From positions 62,001 to 126,000 of the forward strand of contig NW_027526649.1 of the NCBI RefSeq assembly GCF_052857255.1: a stretch of 64,000 nt of DNA. The letters run 5' to 3'. The position numbers and the translations under genes were made by a program. The stretch's first letter is position 1. The number at the start of each line of letters is the position of its first letter. Source of the DNA: Amblyomma americanum. Its lineage: Eukaryota; Arthropoda; Arachnida; Ixodida; Ixodidae. The notes below the pieces were generated by a model. It saw only the letters and a program-made list of their open reading frames with translations. It had not been told where the DNA came from and did not search any database. Positions 23,249 to 36,810 of the stretch are shown piece by piece.

Positions 23249-25055
23249 TGCTTTTCGCGCAGTAATAAGAGAAAAAGTTTTGAAGCGTGTCACAGGGACA
23301 CTCGTAAAACCGATGTGTTCAGATTTACCTCGTTTCGGTCTAAAACAACTTGTTTAGCTGTATTAAGCACGAATACATGCTTTTCGCGCAGTTATAAGAG
23401 AAAAAGATTTGACGCGTATCAGAGGAACACTTGTAAAACCGATGTGTTGTGATTTAGCTCGTTTCGGTCTAAAACAGCTTGTTTCGCTGTATTAAGCAGG
23501 AATACATGCTTTTCGCGCAGTTATAAGAGAAAAAGTTTGAAAGGCGTGTCACAGGGACACTTGTAAAACCGATGTGTTCAGATTTACCTCGTTTCGGTCT
23601 AAAACAGCTTGTTTCGTTGAACTAAGCACGAATACATGCTTTTCGCGCAGTGATAAGAGAAAAAAGTTTTGACGCGTATCAGAGGAACACTTGTAAAACC
23701 GATGTGTTGTGATTTAGCTCGTTTCGGTCTAAAACAGCTTGTTTCGTTGTATTAAGCAAGAATACGTGCTTTTCGCGCAGTTATAAGAGAAAAAGTTTTG
23801 ACGCGTGTCACAGGGACACGTGTAAAACCGACGTGTTCAGATTTAGCTCGTTTCGGTCTAAAACAGCTTGATTCGTTGTATTAAGCACGAATACATGCTT
23901 TTCGCGCAGTTATAAGAGAAAAAGTTTTGACGAGTATCACGTGGATACTTGTAAAACCGATGTGTTCAGATACAGCTCGTTTTGGTATAAAACAGCTTGT
24001 TTCGTTGTTTCAAGCACGAATACATGCTTTTCGCGCAGTTATAGAAGAAAAAGTTTTGACGCGTATTAGGACACTTAAAACTGATGTGTTCAGATTTAGC
24101 TCATCTCGGTCTAAAACAGCTTGTTTCGTTGTATTAAGCAGGAATACATGCTTTTCGCGCAGTTATAAGAGAAAAAGTTTTAAAGGCGTGTCACAGGGAC
24201 ACTTGTAAAACCGATGTGTTCAGATTTACCTCGTTTCGGTCTACAACAGCTTGTTTCGTTGTATTAAGCAAGAATACATGCTTTTCGCGCAGTTATAAGA
24301 TAAAAAGATTTGACGCGTATCAGAGGAACACTTGTAAAACCGATGTGTTGTAATTAAGCTCGTTTCGGTCTAAAACAGCTTGTTTCGCTGTATTAAGCAG
24401 GAATACATGCTTTTCGCGCAGTTATAAGAGAAAAAGTTTTAAAGGCGTGTCACAGAGACACTTGTAATACCGATGTGTTCAGATTTACCTCGTTTCGGTC
24501 TAAAACAGCTTGTTTCGCTGTATTAAGCAGGAATACATGCTTTTCGCGCAGTTATAAGAGAAAAAGTTTGAAAGGCGTGTCACAGGGACACTTGTAAAAC
24601 CGATGTGTTCAGATTTACCTCGTTTCGGTCTAAAACAGCTTGTTTCGTTGAACTAAGCACGAATACATGCTTTTCGCGCAGTGATAAGAGAAAAAAATTT
24701 TGACGCGTATCAGAGGAACACTTGTAAAACCGATGTGTTGTCATTTAGCTCGTTTCGGTCTAAAACAGCTTGTTTCGCTGTATTAAGCAAGAATACATGC
24801 TTTTCGCGCAGTTATAAGAGAAACCGCTTTGACGCGTGTCACAGGGACACTTGTAAAACCGATGTGTTCAGATTTAGCTCGTTTCGGTCTAAAACAGCTT
24901 GTTTCGTTGTATTAAGCACGAATACATGCTTTTCGCGCAGTTATAAGAGAAAAAGATTTGACGCGTATCAGAGGAACACTTGTAAAACCGATGTGTGGTG
25001 ATTTAGCTCTTTTCGGTCTAAAACAACTTGTTTCGTATTATTAAGCAAGAATACG
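23249..25055 (+). repeat. HOR unit 10 (14 monomers)
   Basis: It closely follows unit 8 up to about 24.5 kb. It then skips to a later part of the unit 1 pattern: monomers with GTGATAAGAG and GTTGTCATTTAG, then class G. Its class D copy (24062) has lost three G's. The next F monomer, at 25056, has CACTTG in place of CACTCG, so this boundary is the weakest in the set. Confidence 0.65.
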
Positions 25056-27059
25056 TGCTTTTCGCGCAGTAATAAGAGAAAAAGTTTTGAAGCGTGTCAC
25101 AGGGACACTTGTAAAACCGATGTGTTCAGATTTACCTCGTTTCGGTCTAAAACAGCTTGTTTCGCTGTATTAAGCAGGAATACATGCTTTTCGCGCAGTT
25201 ATAAGAGAAAAAGTTTGAAAGGCGTGTCACAGGGACACTTGTAAAACCGATGTGTTCAGATTTACCTCGTTTCGGTCTAAAACAGCTTGTTTCGTTGAAC
25301 TAAGCACGAATACATGCTTTTCGCGCAGTTATAAGAGAAAAAGATTTGACGCGTATCAGAGGAACACTTGTAAAACCGATGTGTTGTGATTTAGCTCTCT
25401 TCGGTCTAAAACAGCTTGTTTCGCTGTATTAAGCCGGAATACATGCTTTTCGCGCAGTTATAAGAGAAAAAGTTTTGACGCGTGTCACAGGGACACAAGT
25501 AAAACCGACGTGTTCAGACTTAGCTCGTTTCGGTTTAATACAGCTTGATTCGTTGTATTAAGCACGAATACATGCTTTTCGCGCAGTTATAAGAGAAAAA
25601 GTTTTGACGAGTATCACGTGGATACTTGTAAAACCGATGTGTTCAGATACAGCTTGTTTTGGTATAAAACAGCTTGTTTCGTTGTTTTAAGCACGAATAC
25701 ATGCTTTTCGCGCAGTTATAAGAGAAAAAGTTTTGACGCGTGTCACAGGGACACTTGTAAAACCGATGTGTTCAAATTTAGCTCGTTTCGGTCTAAAACA
25801 GCTTGTTTCGCTGTATTAAGCTGGAATACATGCTTTTCGCGCAGTTATAAGAGAAAAAGTTTGAAAGGCGTGTCACAGGGACACTTGTAAAACCGATGTG
25901 TTCAGATTTACCTCGTTTAGGTCTAAAACAGCTTGTTTCGTTGTATTAAGCACGAATACATGCTTTTCGCGCAGTTATAAGAGAAAAAGTTTTGACGCGT
26001 GTCACAGGGACACTTGTAAAACCGATGTGTTCAGATTTAGCTCGTTTCGGTCTAAAACAGCTTGTTTCGTTGTATTAAGCACGAATACATGCTTTTCGCG
26101 CAGTTATAAGAGAAAAAGTTTTGACGCGTATCATAGGAACACTTGTAATACCGATGTGTTGTGATTTGGCTCGTTTCGGTCTAAAACAGCTTGTTTCGTT
26201 GTATTAAGCAAGAATACATGCTTTTCGCGCAGTTATAAGAGAAAAAGTTTTAAAGGCGTGTCACAGGGACACTTGTAAAACAGATGTGTTCAGATTTACC
26301 TCGTTTCAGTCTAAAACAGCTTGTTTCGTTGAACTAAGCACGAATACATGCTTTTCGCGCAGTTATAAGAGAAAAAAGTTTTGACGCGTATCAGAGGAAC
26401 ACTTGTAATACCGATGTGTTGTGATTTGGCTCGTTTCGGTCTAAAACAGCTTGTTTCGTTGTATTAAGCAAGAATACATGCTTTTCGCGCAGTTATAAGA
26501 GAAGTTTTGACGCGTATCAGAGGAACACTTGTAAAACCGATGTGTTCAGATTTACCTCTTTTCGGACTAAAACAGCTGGTTTCGTTGTATTAAGCACGAA
26601 TACATGCTTTTCGCGCAGTTATAAGAGAAAAAGTTTTGACGCGTATCACATGGACACTTGGAAAACCGATGTGTTCAGATCTAGCTCGTTTTGGTCTAAA
26701 ACAACTTGTTTCGTTGTATTAAGCACGAATACATGCTTTTCGCGCAGTTATAAGAGAAAAAGATTTGACGCGTATCAGAGGAACACTTGTAAAACCGATT
26801 TGTTGTGATTTAGCTCGTTTCGGTCTAAAACAGCTTGTTTCGCTGTATTAAGCAGGAATACATGCTTTTCGCGCAGTTATAGAAGAAAAAGTTTGAAAGG
26901 CGTGTCACAGGGACACTTGTAAAACCGATGTGTTCAGATTTACGTCGTTTCGGTCTAAAACAGCTTGTTTCGTTGAACTAAGCACGAATACATGCTTTTC
27001 GCGCAGTGATAAGAGAAAAAAGTTTTGACGCGTAACAGAGGAACACTTGTAAAACCGAT

Positions 27060-27803
27060 GTGTTGTCATTTAGCTCGTTTCGGTCTAAAACAGCTTGTTT
27101 CGCTGTATTAAGCAAGGATACATGCTTTTCGCGCAGTTATAAGAGAAAAAGTTTTGACGCGTGTCACAGGGACACTTGTAAAACCGATGTGTTCAGATTT
27201 AGCTCGTTTCGGTCTAAAACAGCTTGTTTCGCTGTATTAGGCAAGAATACATGGTTTTTGCGCAGTTATAAGAGAAAAAGTTTTGACGCGTGTCACAGGG
27301 ACACTTGTAAAACCGATGTGTTCAGATTTAGCTTGTTTCGGTCTAAAACAGCTTGTTTCGTCGTATTAAGCACGAATACATGCTTTTCGCGCAGTTATAA
27401 GAGAAAAAGTTTTGACGCGTGTCACAGGGACACTTGTAAAACCGATGTGTTCAGATTTAGCTCGTTTCGGTCTAAAACAGCTTGTTTCGTTGTATTAGGC
27501 ACGAATACATGCTTTTCGCGCAGTTATAAGATAAAAAGATTTGACGCGTGTCACAGGGACACTTGTAAAACCGATGTGTTCAGATTTAGCTCGTTTCGGT
27601 CTAAAACAGCTTGTTTCGCTGTATTAAGCAGGAATACATGCTTTTCGCGCAGTTATAAGAGAAAAGTTTTAAAGGCGTGTCACAGGGACACTTGTAAAAC
27701 AGATGTGTTCAGATTTACCTCGTTTCGGTCTAAAACAGCTTGTTTCGTTGAACTAAGCACGAATACATGCTTTTCGCGCAGTTATAAGAGAAAAAAGTTT
27801 TGA
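27060..27803 (+). other. Longest open stretch, 247 codons; probably not a gene
   Basis: Six consecutive monomers stay open in one frame. They encode a 43-residue repeat rich in Ser, Phe, Lys, Arg and Cys, with repeating words such as CFSRSYKRKSF and DTCKTDVFRF. It starts at GTG, with no ATG upstream in frame, and ends at TGA where an extra A shifts the frame. There is no signal peptide or recognisable domain. An almost identical stretch at 28093-28836 is its duplicate. The openness is explained by a unit length divisible by three and lack of the class A stop. Confidence 0.15.
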
Positions 27804-29219
27804 CGCGTATCAGAGGAACACTTGTAAAACCGATGTGTTGTGATTTAGCTCGTTTCGGTCTAAAACAGCTTGTTTCGCTGTATTAGGCAAAAATACGTGC
27901 TTTTCGCGCAGTTATAAGAGAAAAAGTTTTGACGCGTATCATAGGAACACTTGTTTTACCGATGTGTTGTGATTTGGCTCGTTTCGGTCTAAAACAGCTT
28001 GTTTCGTTGTATTAAGCAAGAATACATGCTTTTCGCGTAGTTATAAGAGAAAAAGTTTTGACGCGTATCAGAGGAACACTTGTAAAACCGATGTGTTCAG
28101 ATTTACCTCTTTTCGGACTAAAACAGCTGGTTTCGTTGTATTAAGCACGAATACATGCTTTTCGCGCAGTTATAAGAGAAAAAGTTTGAAAGGCGTGTCA
28201 CAGGGCACTTGTAAAACCGATGTGTTCAGATTTACCTCGTTTCGGTCTAAAACAGCTTGTTTCGCTGTATTAGGCAAGAATACATGGTTTTTGCGCAGTT
28301 ATAAGAGAAAAAGTTTTGACGCGTGTCACAGGGACACTTGTAAAACCGATGTGTTCAGATTTAGCTTGTTTCGGTCTAAAACAGCTTGTTTCGTCGTATT
28401 AAGCACGAATACATGCTTTTCGCGCAGTTATAAGAGAAAAAGTTTTGACGCGTGTCACAGGGACACTTGTAAAACCGATGTGTTCAGATTTAGCTCGTTT
28501 CGGTCTAAAACAGCTTGTTTCGTTGTATTAGGCACGAATACATGCTTTTCGCGCAGTTATAAGATAAAAAGATTTGACGCGTGTCACAGGGACACTTGTA
28601 AAACCGATGTGTTCAGATTTAGCTCGTTTCGGTCTAAAACAGCTTGTTTCGCTGTATTAAGCAGGAATACATGCTTTTCGCGCAGTTATAAGAGAAAAGT
28701 TTTAAAGGCGTGTCACAGGGACACTTGTAAAACAGATGTGTTCAGATTTACCTCGTTTCGGTCTAAAACAGCTTGTTTCGTTGAACTAAGCACGAATACA
28801 TGCTTTTCGCGCAGTTATAAGAGAAAAAAGTTTTGACGCGTATCAGAGGAACACTTGTAAAACCGATGTGTTGTGATTTAGCTCGTTTCGGTCTAAAACA
28901 GCTTGTTTCGCTGTATTAGGCAAAAATACGTGCTTTTCGCGCAGTTATAAGAGAAAAAGTTTTGACGCGTATCATAGGAACACTTGTAATACCGATGTGT
29001 TGTGATTTGGCTCGTTTCGGTCTAAAACAGCTTGTTTCGTTGTATTAAGCAAGAATACATGCTTTTCGCGTAGTTATAAGAGAAAAAGTTTTGACGCTTA
29101 TCAGAGGAACACTTGTAAAACCGATGTGTTCAGATTTACCTCTTTTCGGACTAAAACAGCTGGTTTCGTTGTATTAAGCACGAATACATGCTTTTCGCGC
29201 AGTTATAAGAGAAAAAGTT
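27201..29219 (+). repeat. 1,033-bp tandem duplication (8 monomers)
   Basis: Bases 27201-28186 align to 28234-29219 at a constant offset of 1033. I saw only a few differences, for example GTTTTACC near 27955 against GTAATACC near 28988, and GACGCGTATC against GACGCTTATC. The left copy diverges at 28187, where a GTTTGAAAGG head follows. The offset is eight monomers plus one base, as expected from in-register unequal exchange. Confidence 0.85.
28093..28836 (+). other. Duplicate 247-codon open stretch; probably not a gene
   Basis: This is the downstream copy of the 27060 stretch at offset 1033. It differs mainly in the first two monomers, where a class H monomer and a GTTTGAAAGG monomer that has lost a base (CAGGGCACTTG) keep the frame. 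That a different monomer order gives the same open length shows the frame depends on monomer lengths and not on selection for one product. It starts at GTG. Confidence 0.12.
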
Positions 29220-29964
29220 TTGACGCGTATCACATGAACACTTGGAAAACCGATGTGTTCAGATCTAGCTCGTTTTGGTCTAAAACAGCTTGTTTCGTTG
29301 TATTAAGCACGAATACATGCTTTTCGCGCAGTTATAAGAGAAAAAGATTTGACGCGTATCAGAGGAACACTTGTAAAACCGATGTGTTGTGATTTAGATC
29401 GTTTCGGTCTAAAACAGCTTGTTTCGCTGTATTAAGCAGGAATACATGCTTTTCGCGCAGTTATAAGAGAAAAAGTTTGAAAGGCGTGTCACAGGGACAC
29501 TTGTAAAACCGATGTGTTCAGATTTACCTCGTTTCGGTCTAAAACAGCTTGTTTCGTTGAACTAAGCACGAATACATGCTTTTCGCGCAGTGATAAGAGA
29601 AAAAAGTTTTGACGCGTATCAGAGGAACACTTGTAAAACCGATGTGTTGTCATTTAGCTCGTTTCGGTCTAAAACAGCTTGTTTCGCTGTATTAAGCAAG
29701 GATACATGCTTTTCGCGCAGTTATAAGAGAAAAAGTTTTGACGCGTGTCACAGGGACACTTGTAAAAGCGATGTGTTCAGATTTAGCTCGTTTCGGTCTA
29801 AAACAGCTTGTTTCGTTGTATTAGGCACGAATACATGCTTTTCGCGCAGTTATAGGAGAAAAAGTTTTGACGCGTATCAGAGGAACACTTGTAAAACCGA
29901 TGTGTTGTGATTTAGCTCGTTTCGGTCTAAAACAACTTGTTTCGTATTATTAAGCAAGAATACG

Positions 29965-32420
29965 TGCTTTTCGCGCAGTAATAAGAGAAAAAGTTTTGAA
30001 GCGTGTCACAGGGACACTCGTAAAACCGATGTGTTCAGATTTACCTCGTTTCGGTCTAAAACAACTTGTTTCGCTGTATTAAGCAAGAATACATGGTTTT
30101 CGCGCAGTTATAAGAGAAAAAGTTTTGACGCGTGTCACAGGGACACTTGTAAAACCGATGTGTTCAGATTTAGCTTGTTTCTGTCTAAAACAGCTTGTTT
30201 CGTCGTATTAAGCACGAATACATGCTTTTCGCGCAGTTATAAGAGAAAAGGTTTTGACGCGTGTCGCAGGGACACTTGTAAAACCGATGTGTTCAGATTT
30301 AGCTCGTTTCGGTCTAAAACAGCTTGTTTCGTTGTATTAAGCACGAATACATGCTTTTCGCGCAGTTATAAGAGAAAAAGTTTTGACGCGTATCAGAGGA
30401 GCACTTGTAAAACCGATGTGTTGTGATTTAGCTCGTTTCGGTCTAAAACAACTTGATTCGCTGTAATAAGCAAGAATACATGCTTTTCGCGCAGTTATAA
30501 GATAAAAAGATTTGACGCGTATCAGAGGAACACTTGTAAAACCGATGTGTTGTGATTTAGCTCGTTACGGTCTAAAACAGCTTGTTTCGCTGTATTAAGC
30601 AGGAATACATGCTTTTCGCGCAGTTATAAGAGAAAAAGTATTAAAGGCGTGTCACAGGGACACTTGTAAAACCGATGTGTTCAGATTTACCTTGTTTCTG
30701 TCTAAAACAGCTTGTTTCGTTGTATTAAGCAAGAATACATGCTTTTCGCGCAGTTATAAGATAAAAAGATTTGACGCGTATCAGAGGAACACTTGTAAAA
30801 CCGATGTGTTGTGATTTAGCTCGTTTCGGACTAAAACAGCTTGTTTCGTGGTATTAAGCAGGAATACATGCTTTTCGCGCAGTTATAAGAGAAAAAAGTT
30901 TTGACGCGCATCAGAGGAACACTTGTAAAACCGATGTGTTGTGATTTAGGTCGTTTCGGTCTAAAACAGCTTGTTTCGCTGTATTAAGCAAGAATAGGTG
31001 CTTTTCGCGCTGTTATAAGAGAAAAAGTTTTGACGCGTATCATAGGAACACTTGTAAAACCGATGTGTTGTGATTTAGCTCGTTTCGGTCTAAAACAGCT
31101 TGTTTCGCTGTATTAAGCAAGAATACATGCTTTTCGCGCAGTTATAAGAGAAAAAGTTTTGACGCGTGTCACAGGGACACTTGTAAAACCGATGTGTTCA
31201 GATTTAGCTCGTTTCGGTCTAAAACAGCTTGTTTCGTTGTATTAAGCACGAATACATGCTTTTCGCGCAGTTATAAGAGAAAAAGTTTTGACGCGTATCA
31301 GAGGAACACTTGTAAAACCGATGTGTTGTGATTTAGCTCGTTTCGGTCTAAAACAGCTTGTTTCGCTGTATTAAGCAAGAATACATGCTTTTCGGGCCGT
31401 TATAAGAGAAAAAGTTTTGACGAGTATCACGTGGAACACTTGTAATACCGATGTGTTGTGATTTGGCTCGTTTCGGTCTAAAACAGCTTGTTTCGTTGTA
31501 TTAAGCAAGAATACATGCTTTTCGCGCAGTTATAAGAGAAAAAGTTTTGACGCGTATCAGAGGAACACTTGTAAAACCGATGTGTTCAGATTTACCTCTT
31601 TTCGGACTAAAACAGCTGGTTTCGTTGTATTAAGCACGAATACATGCTTTTCGCGCAGTTATAAGAGAAAAAGATTTGACGCGTGTCACAGGGACACTTG
31701 TAAAACCGATGTGTTCAGATTTAGCTCGTTTCGGTCTAAAACAGCTTGTTTCGCTGTATTAGGCAAGAATACATGGTTTTTGCGCAGTTATAAGAGAAAA
31801 AGTTTTGACGCGTGTCACAGGGACACTTGTAAAACCGATGTGTTCAGATTTAGCTTGTTTCGGTCTAAAACAGCGTGTTTCGTCGTATTAAGCACGAATA
31901 CATGCTTTTCGCGCAGTTATAAGAGAAAAAGTTTTGACGCGTGTCACAGGGACACTTGTAAAACCGATGTGTTCAGATTTAGCTCGTTTCGGTCTAAAAC
32001 AACTTGTTTCGTTGTATTAAGCACGAATACATGCTTTTCGCGCAGTTATAAGATAAAAAGATTTGACGCGTGTCACAGGGACACTTGTAAAACCGATGTG
32101 TTCAGATTTAGCTCGTTTCGGTCTAAAACAGCTTGTTTCGCTGTATTAAGCAGGAATACATGCTTTTCGCGCAGTTATAAGAGAAAAAGTTTTAAAGGCG
32201 TGTCACAGGGACACTTGTAAAACAGATGTGTTCAGATTTACCTCGTTTCGGTCTAAAACAGCTTGTTTCGTTGAACTAAGCACGAATACATGCTTTTCGC
32301 GCAGTTATAAGAGAAAAAAGTTTTGACGCGTATCAGAGGAACACTTGTGAAACCGATGTGTTGTGATTTAGCTCGTTTCGGTCTAAAACAACTTGTTTCG
32401 TATTATTAAGCAAGAATACG
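29965..32420 (+). repeat. HOR unit 12 (19 monomers)
   Basis: It starts with a CACTCG anchor, then three GTGTC monomers that stay open (30031-30426). A run of class A and TTAAAGG monomers follows, then an H monomer (31582) joined to the same open block as in unit 11. It links the unit 11 and unit 13-17 patterns. Confidence 0.75.
31582..32220 (+). other. Open stretch of 212 codons; probably not a gene
   Basis: It starts at GTG in a class H monomer and runs through GTGTC monomers that match the 27060 and 28093 stretches, including the GGTTTTTGCGCAG variant. It ends at TGA in an AAAGGCGTGTCAC monomer read out of frame. No domain, signal or ATG start is evident. Confidence 0.12.
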
Positions 32421-33582
32421 TGCTTTTCGCGCAGTAATAAGAGAAAAAGTTTTGAAGCGTGTCACAGGGACACTCGTAAAACCGATGTGTTCAGATTTAC
32501 CTCGTTTCGGTCTAAAACAACTTGTTTCGCTGTATTAAGCAAGAATACATGCTTTTCGCGCAGTTATAAGAGAAAAAGTTTTGACGCGTGTCACAGGGAC
32601 ACTTGTAAACCCGATATGTTCAGATTTAGCTCGTTTCGGTCTAAAACAGCTTGTTTCGCTGTATTAAGCAAGAATACATGCTTTTCGCGCAGTTATAAGA
32701 GAAAAAGTTTTGACGCGTGTCACAGGGACACTTGTAAAACCGATGTGTTCAGATTTAGCTCGTTTCGGTCTAAAACAGCTTGTTTCGTTGTATTAAGCAC
32801 GAATACATGCTTTTCGCGCAGTTATAAGAGAAAAAGTTTTGACGCGTATCAGAGGAACACTTGTGAAACCGATGTGTTGTGATTTAGCTCGTTTCGGTCT
32901 AAAACAGCTTGTTTCGCTGTATTAAGCAGGAATACATGCTTTTCGCGCAGTTATAAGAGAAAAAGTTTGAAAGGCGTGTCACAGGGACACTTGTAAAACC
33001 GATGTGTTCAGATTTACCTCGTTTCGGTCTAAAACAGCTTGTTTCGTTGTATTAAGCAAGAATACATGCTTTTCGCGCAGTTATAAGAGAAAAAGTTTTG
33101 ACGCGTATCAGAGGAACACTTGTAAAACCGATGTGTTGTGATTTAGCTCGTTTCGGTCTAAAACAGCTTGTTTCGCTGTATTAAGCAAGAATACGTGCTT
33201 TTCGCGCTGTTATAAGAGAAAAAGTTTTGACGCGTATCATAGGAACACTTGTAAAACCGATGTGTTGTGATTTAGCTCGTTTCGGTCTAAAACAGCTTGT
33301 TTCGCTGTATTAAGCAAGAATACATGCTTTTCGCGCAGTTATAAGAGAAAAAGTTTTGACGCGTATCAGAGGAACACTTGTAAAACCGATGTGTTGTGAT
33401 TTAGCTCGTTTCGGTCTAAAACAGCTTGTTTCGTTGTATTAAGCACGAATACATTCTTTTCGCGCAGTTATAAGAGAAAAAGTTTTGACGCGTATCAGAG
33501 GAACACTTGTAAAACCGATGTGTGGTGATTTAGCTCTTTTCGGTCTAAAACAACTTGTTTCGTATTATTAAGCAAGAATACG
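32421..33582 (+). repeat. HOR unit 13 (9 monomers, shortest)
   Basis: The unit opens with the anchor and then a GTAAACCCGATATGTTCAG monomer, a private variant that puts an ATG in the open frame. This variant marks the region from here to 61 kb. The following unit repeats the same opening at offset 1162. Confidence 0.8.
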
Positions 33583-36500
33583 TGCTTTTCGCGCAGTAAT
33601 AAGAGAAAAAGTTTTGAAGCGTGTCACAGGGACACTCGTAAAACCGATGTGTTCAGATTTACCTCGTTTCGGTCTAAAACAACTTGTTTCGCTGTATTAA
33701 GCAAGAATACATGCTTTTCGCGCAGTTATAAGAGAAAAAGTTTTGACGCGTGTCACAGGGACACTTGTAAACCCGATATGTTCAGATTTAGCTCGTTTCG
33801 GTCTAAAACAGCTTGTTTCGCTGTATTAAGCAAGAATACGTGCTTTTCGCGCAGTTATAAGAGAAAAAGTTTTGACGCGTGTCACAGGGACACTTGTAAA
33901 ACCGATGTGTTCAGATTTAGCTCGTTTCGGTCTAAAACAGCTTGTTTCGTTGTATTAAGCACGAATACATGCTTTTCGCGCAGTTATAAGAGAAAAAGTT
34001 TTGACGCGTATCAGAGGAACACTTGTAAAACCGATGTGTTGTGATTTAGCTCGTTTCGGTCTAAAACAGCTTGTTTCGCTGTATTAAGCAGGAATACATG
34101 CTTTTCGCGCAGTTATAAGAGAAAAAGTTTGAAAGGCGTGTCACAGGGACACTTGTAAAACCGATGTGTTCAGATTTTCCTCGTTTCGGTCTAAAACAGC
34201 TTGTTTCGTTGAACTAAGCACGAATACATGCTTTTCGCGCAGGTATAAGAGAAAAAGTTTTGACGAGTATCACGTGGATACTTGTAAAACCGATGTGTTC
34301 AGATACAGCTCGTTTTGTTATAAAACAGCTTGTTTCGTTGTTTTAGGCACGAATATCATGCTTTTCGCGCAGTTATAGAAGAAAAAATTTTGACGCGTGT
34401 CACAGGGACACGTGTAAAACCGACGTGTTCAGATTTAGCTCGTTTCGGTCTAAAACAGCTTGATTCGTTGTATTAAGCACGAATACATGCTTTTCGCGCA
34501 GTTATAAGAGAAAAAGTTTTGACGCGTATCAGAGGAACACTTGTAAAACCGATGTGTTCAGATTTACCTCTTTTCGGACTAAAACAGCTGGTTTCGTTGT
34601 ATTAAGCACGAATACATGCTTTTCGCGCAGTTATAAGAGAAAACGTTTTGACGCGTATCACGTGGACACTTGGAAAACCGATGTGTTCAGATCTAGCTCG
34701 TTTTGGTCTAAAACAGCTTGTTTCGTTGTATTAAGCACGAATACATGCTTTTTCGCGCAGTTATAAGAGAAAAAGATTTGACGCGTATCAGAGGAACACT
34801 TGTAAAACCGATGTGTTGTGATTTAGCTCGTTTCGGTCTAAAACAGCTTGTTTCGCTGTATTAAGCAGGAATACATGCTTTTCGCGCAGTTATAAGAGAA
34901 AAAGTTTTGACGAGTATCACGTGGAACACTTGTAATACCGATGTGTTGTGATTTGGCTCGTTTCGGTCTAAAACAGCTTGTTTCGTTGTATTAAGCAAGA
35001 ATACATGCTTTTCGCGCAGTTATAAGAGAAAAAGTTTTGACGCGTATCAGAGGAACACTTGTAAAACCGATGTGTTCAGATTTACCTCTTTTCGGACTAA
35101 AACAGCTGGTTTCGTTGTATTAAGCACGAATACATGCTTTTCGCGCAGTTATAGGAGAAAAAGTTTTGACGCGTATCACATGGACACTTGGAAAACCGAT
35201 GTGTTCAGATCTAGTTCGTTTTGGTCTAAAACAGCTTGTTTCGTTGTATTAAGCACGAATACATGCTTTTTCGCGCAGTTATAAGAGAAAAAGATTTGAC
35301 GCGTATCAGAGGAACACTTGTAAAACCGATGTGTTGTGATTTAGCTCGTTTCGGTCTAAAACAGCTTGTTTCGCTGTATTAAGCAGGAATACATGCTTTT
35401 CGCGCAGTTATAAGAGAAAAAGTTTGAAAGGCGTGTCACAGGGACACTTGTAAAACCGATGTGTTCAGATTTACCTCGTTTCGGTCTAAAACAGCTTGTT
35501 TCGTTGAACTAAGCAAGAATACATGCTTTTCGCGCAGTTATAAGAGAAAAAGTTTTGACGAGTATCACGTGGATACTTGTAAAACCGATGTGTTCAGATA
35601 CAGCTCGTTTTGGTATAAAACAGCTTGTTTCGTTGTTTTAGGCACGAATACATGCTTTTCGCGCAGTTATAGAAGAAAAAATTTTGACGCGTGTCACAGG
35701 GACACGTGTAAAACCGACGTGTTCAGATTTAGCTCGTTTCGGTCTAAAACAGCTTGATTCGTTGTATTAAGCACGAATACATGCTTTTCGCGCAGTTATA
35801 AGAGAAAAAGTTTTACGAGTATCACGTGGATACTTGTAAAACCGATGTGTTCAGATACAGCTCGTTTTGGTATAAAACAGCTTGTTTCGTTGTTTTAAGC
35901 ACGAATACATGCTTTTCGCGCAGTTATAGAAGAAAAATTTTTGACGCGTATTAGGGGGACACTTAAAACTGATGTGTTCAGATTTAGCTCATCTCGGTCT
36001 AAAACAGCTTGTTTCGTTGTATTAAGCAGGAATACATGCTTTTCGCGCAGTTATAAAAGAAAAAGTTTTAAAGGCGTGTCACAGGGACACTTGTAAAACC
36101 GATGTGTTAAGATTTACCTCGTTTCGGTCTAAAACAGCTTGTTTCGTTGAACTAAGCACGAATACATGCTTTTCGCGCAGTTATAAGAGAAAAGTTTTGA
36201 CGCGTATCAGAGGAACACTTGTAAAACCGATGTGTTGTGATTTAGCTCGTTTCGGTCTAAAACAGCTTGTTTCGCTGTATTAAGCAAGAATACGTGCTTT
36301 TCGCGCTGTTATAAGAGAAAAAGTTTTGACGCGTATCATAGGAACACTTGTAAAACCGATGTGTTGTGATTTAGCTCGTTTCGGTCTAAAACAGCTTGTT
36401 TCGCTGTATTAAGCAAGAATACATGCTTTTCGCGCAGTTATAAGAGAAAAAGTTTTGACGCGTATCAGAGGAACACTTGTAAAACCAATGTGTTGTGATT

Positions 36501-36810
36501 TAGCTCGTTTCGGTCTAAGACAGCTTGTTTCGCTGTATTAAGCAAGAATACATGCTTTTCGCGCAGTTATAAGAGAAAAAGTTTTGACGCGTATCAGAGG
36601 AACACTTGTAAAACCAATGTGTTGTGATTTAGCTCGTTTCGGTCTAAAACAGCTTGTTTCGTTGTATTAAGCACGAATACATTCTTTTCGCGCAGTTATA
36701 AGAGAAAAAGTTTTGACGCGTATCAGAGGAACACTTCTAAAACCGATGTGTGGTGATTTAGCTCTTTTCGGTCTAAAACAACTTGTTTCGTATTATTAGG
36801 CAAGAATACG
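33583..36810 (+). repeat. HOR unit 14 (25 monomers)
   Basis: It starts like unit 13 and then enters the 4.0-kb duplicated segment at 34262. It contains two closely spaced H/E pairs (34554, 35072) with TGCTTTTTCGCG, and class C monomers carrying TTTTGTTATAAAACAG or the usual GGTATAAAACAG. Confidence 0.8.

Larger units (their letters stand above)
25056..29964 (+). repeat. HOR unit 11 (38 monomers)
   Basis: This is a divergent unit rich in GTGTCACAGGGACAC monomers without the class A stop. It contains a 1,033-bp tandem duplication (about 27201-28186 against 28234-29219) and the longest open stretches in the window. Private words include GGCAAGAATACATGG followed by TTTTTGCGCAG at 27239 and 28272, which returns at about 31760. 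Confidence 0.75.
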
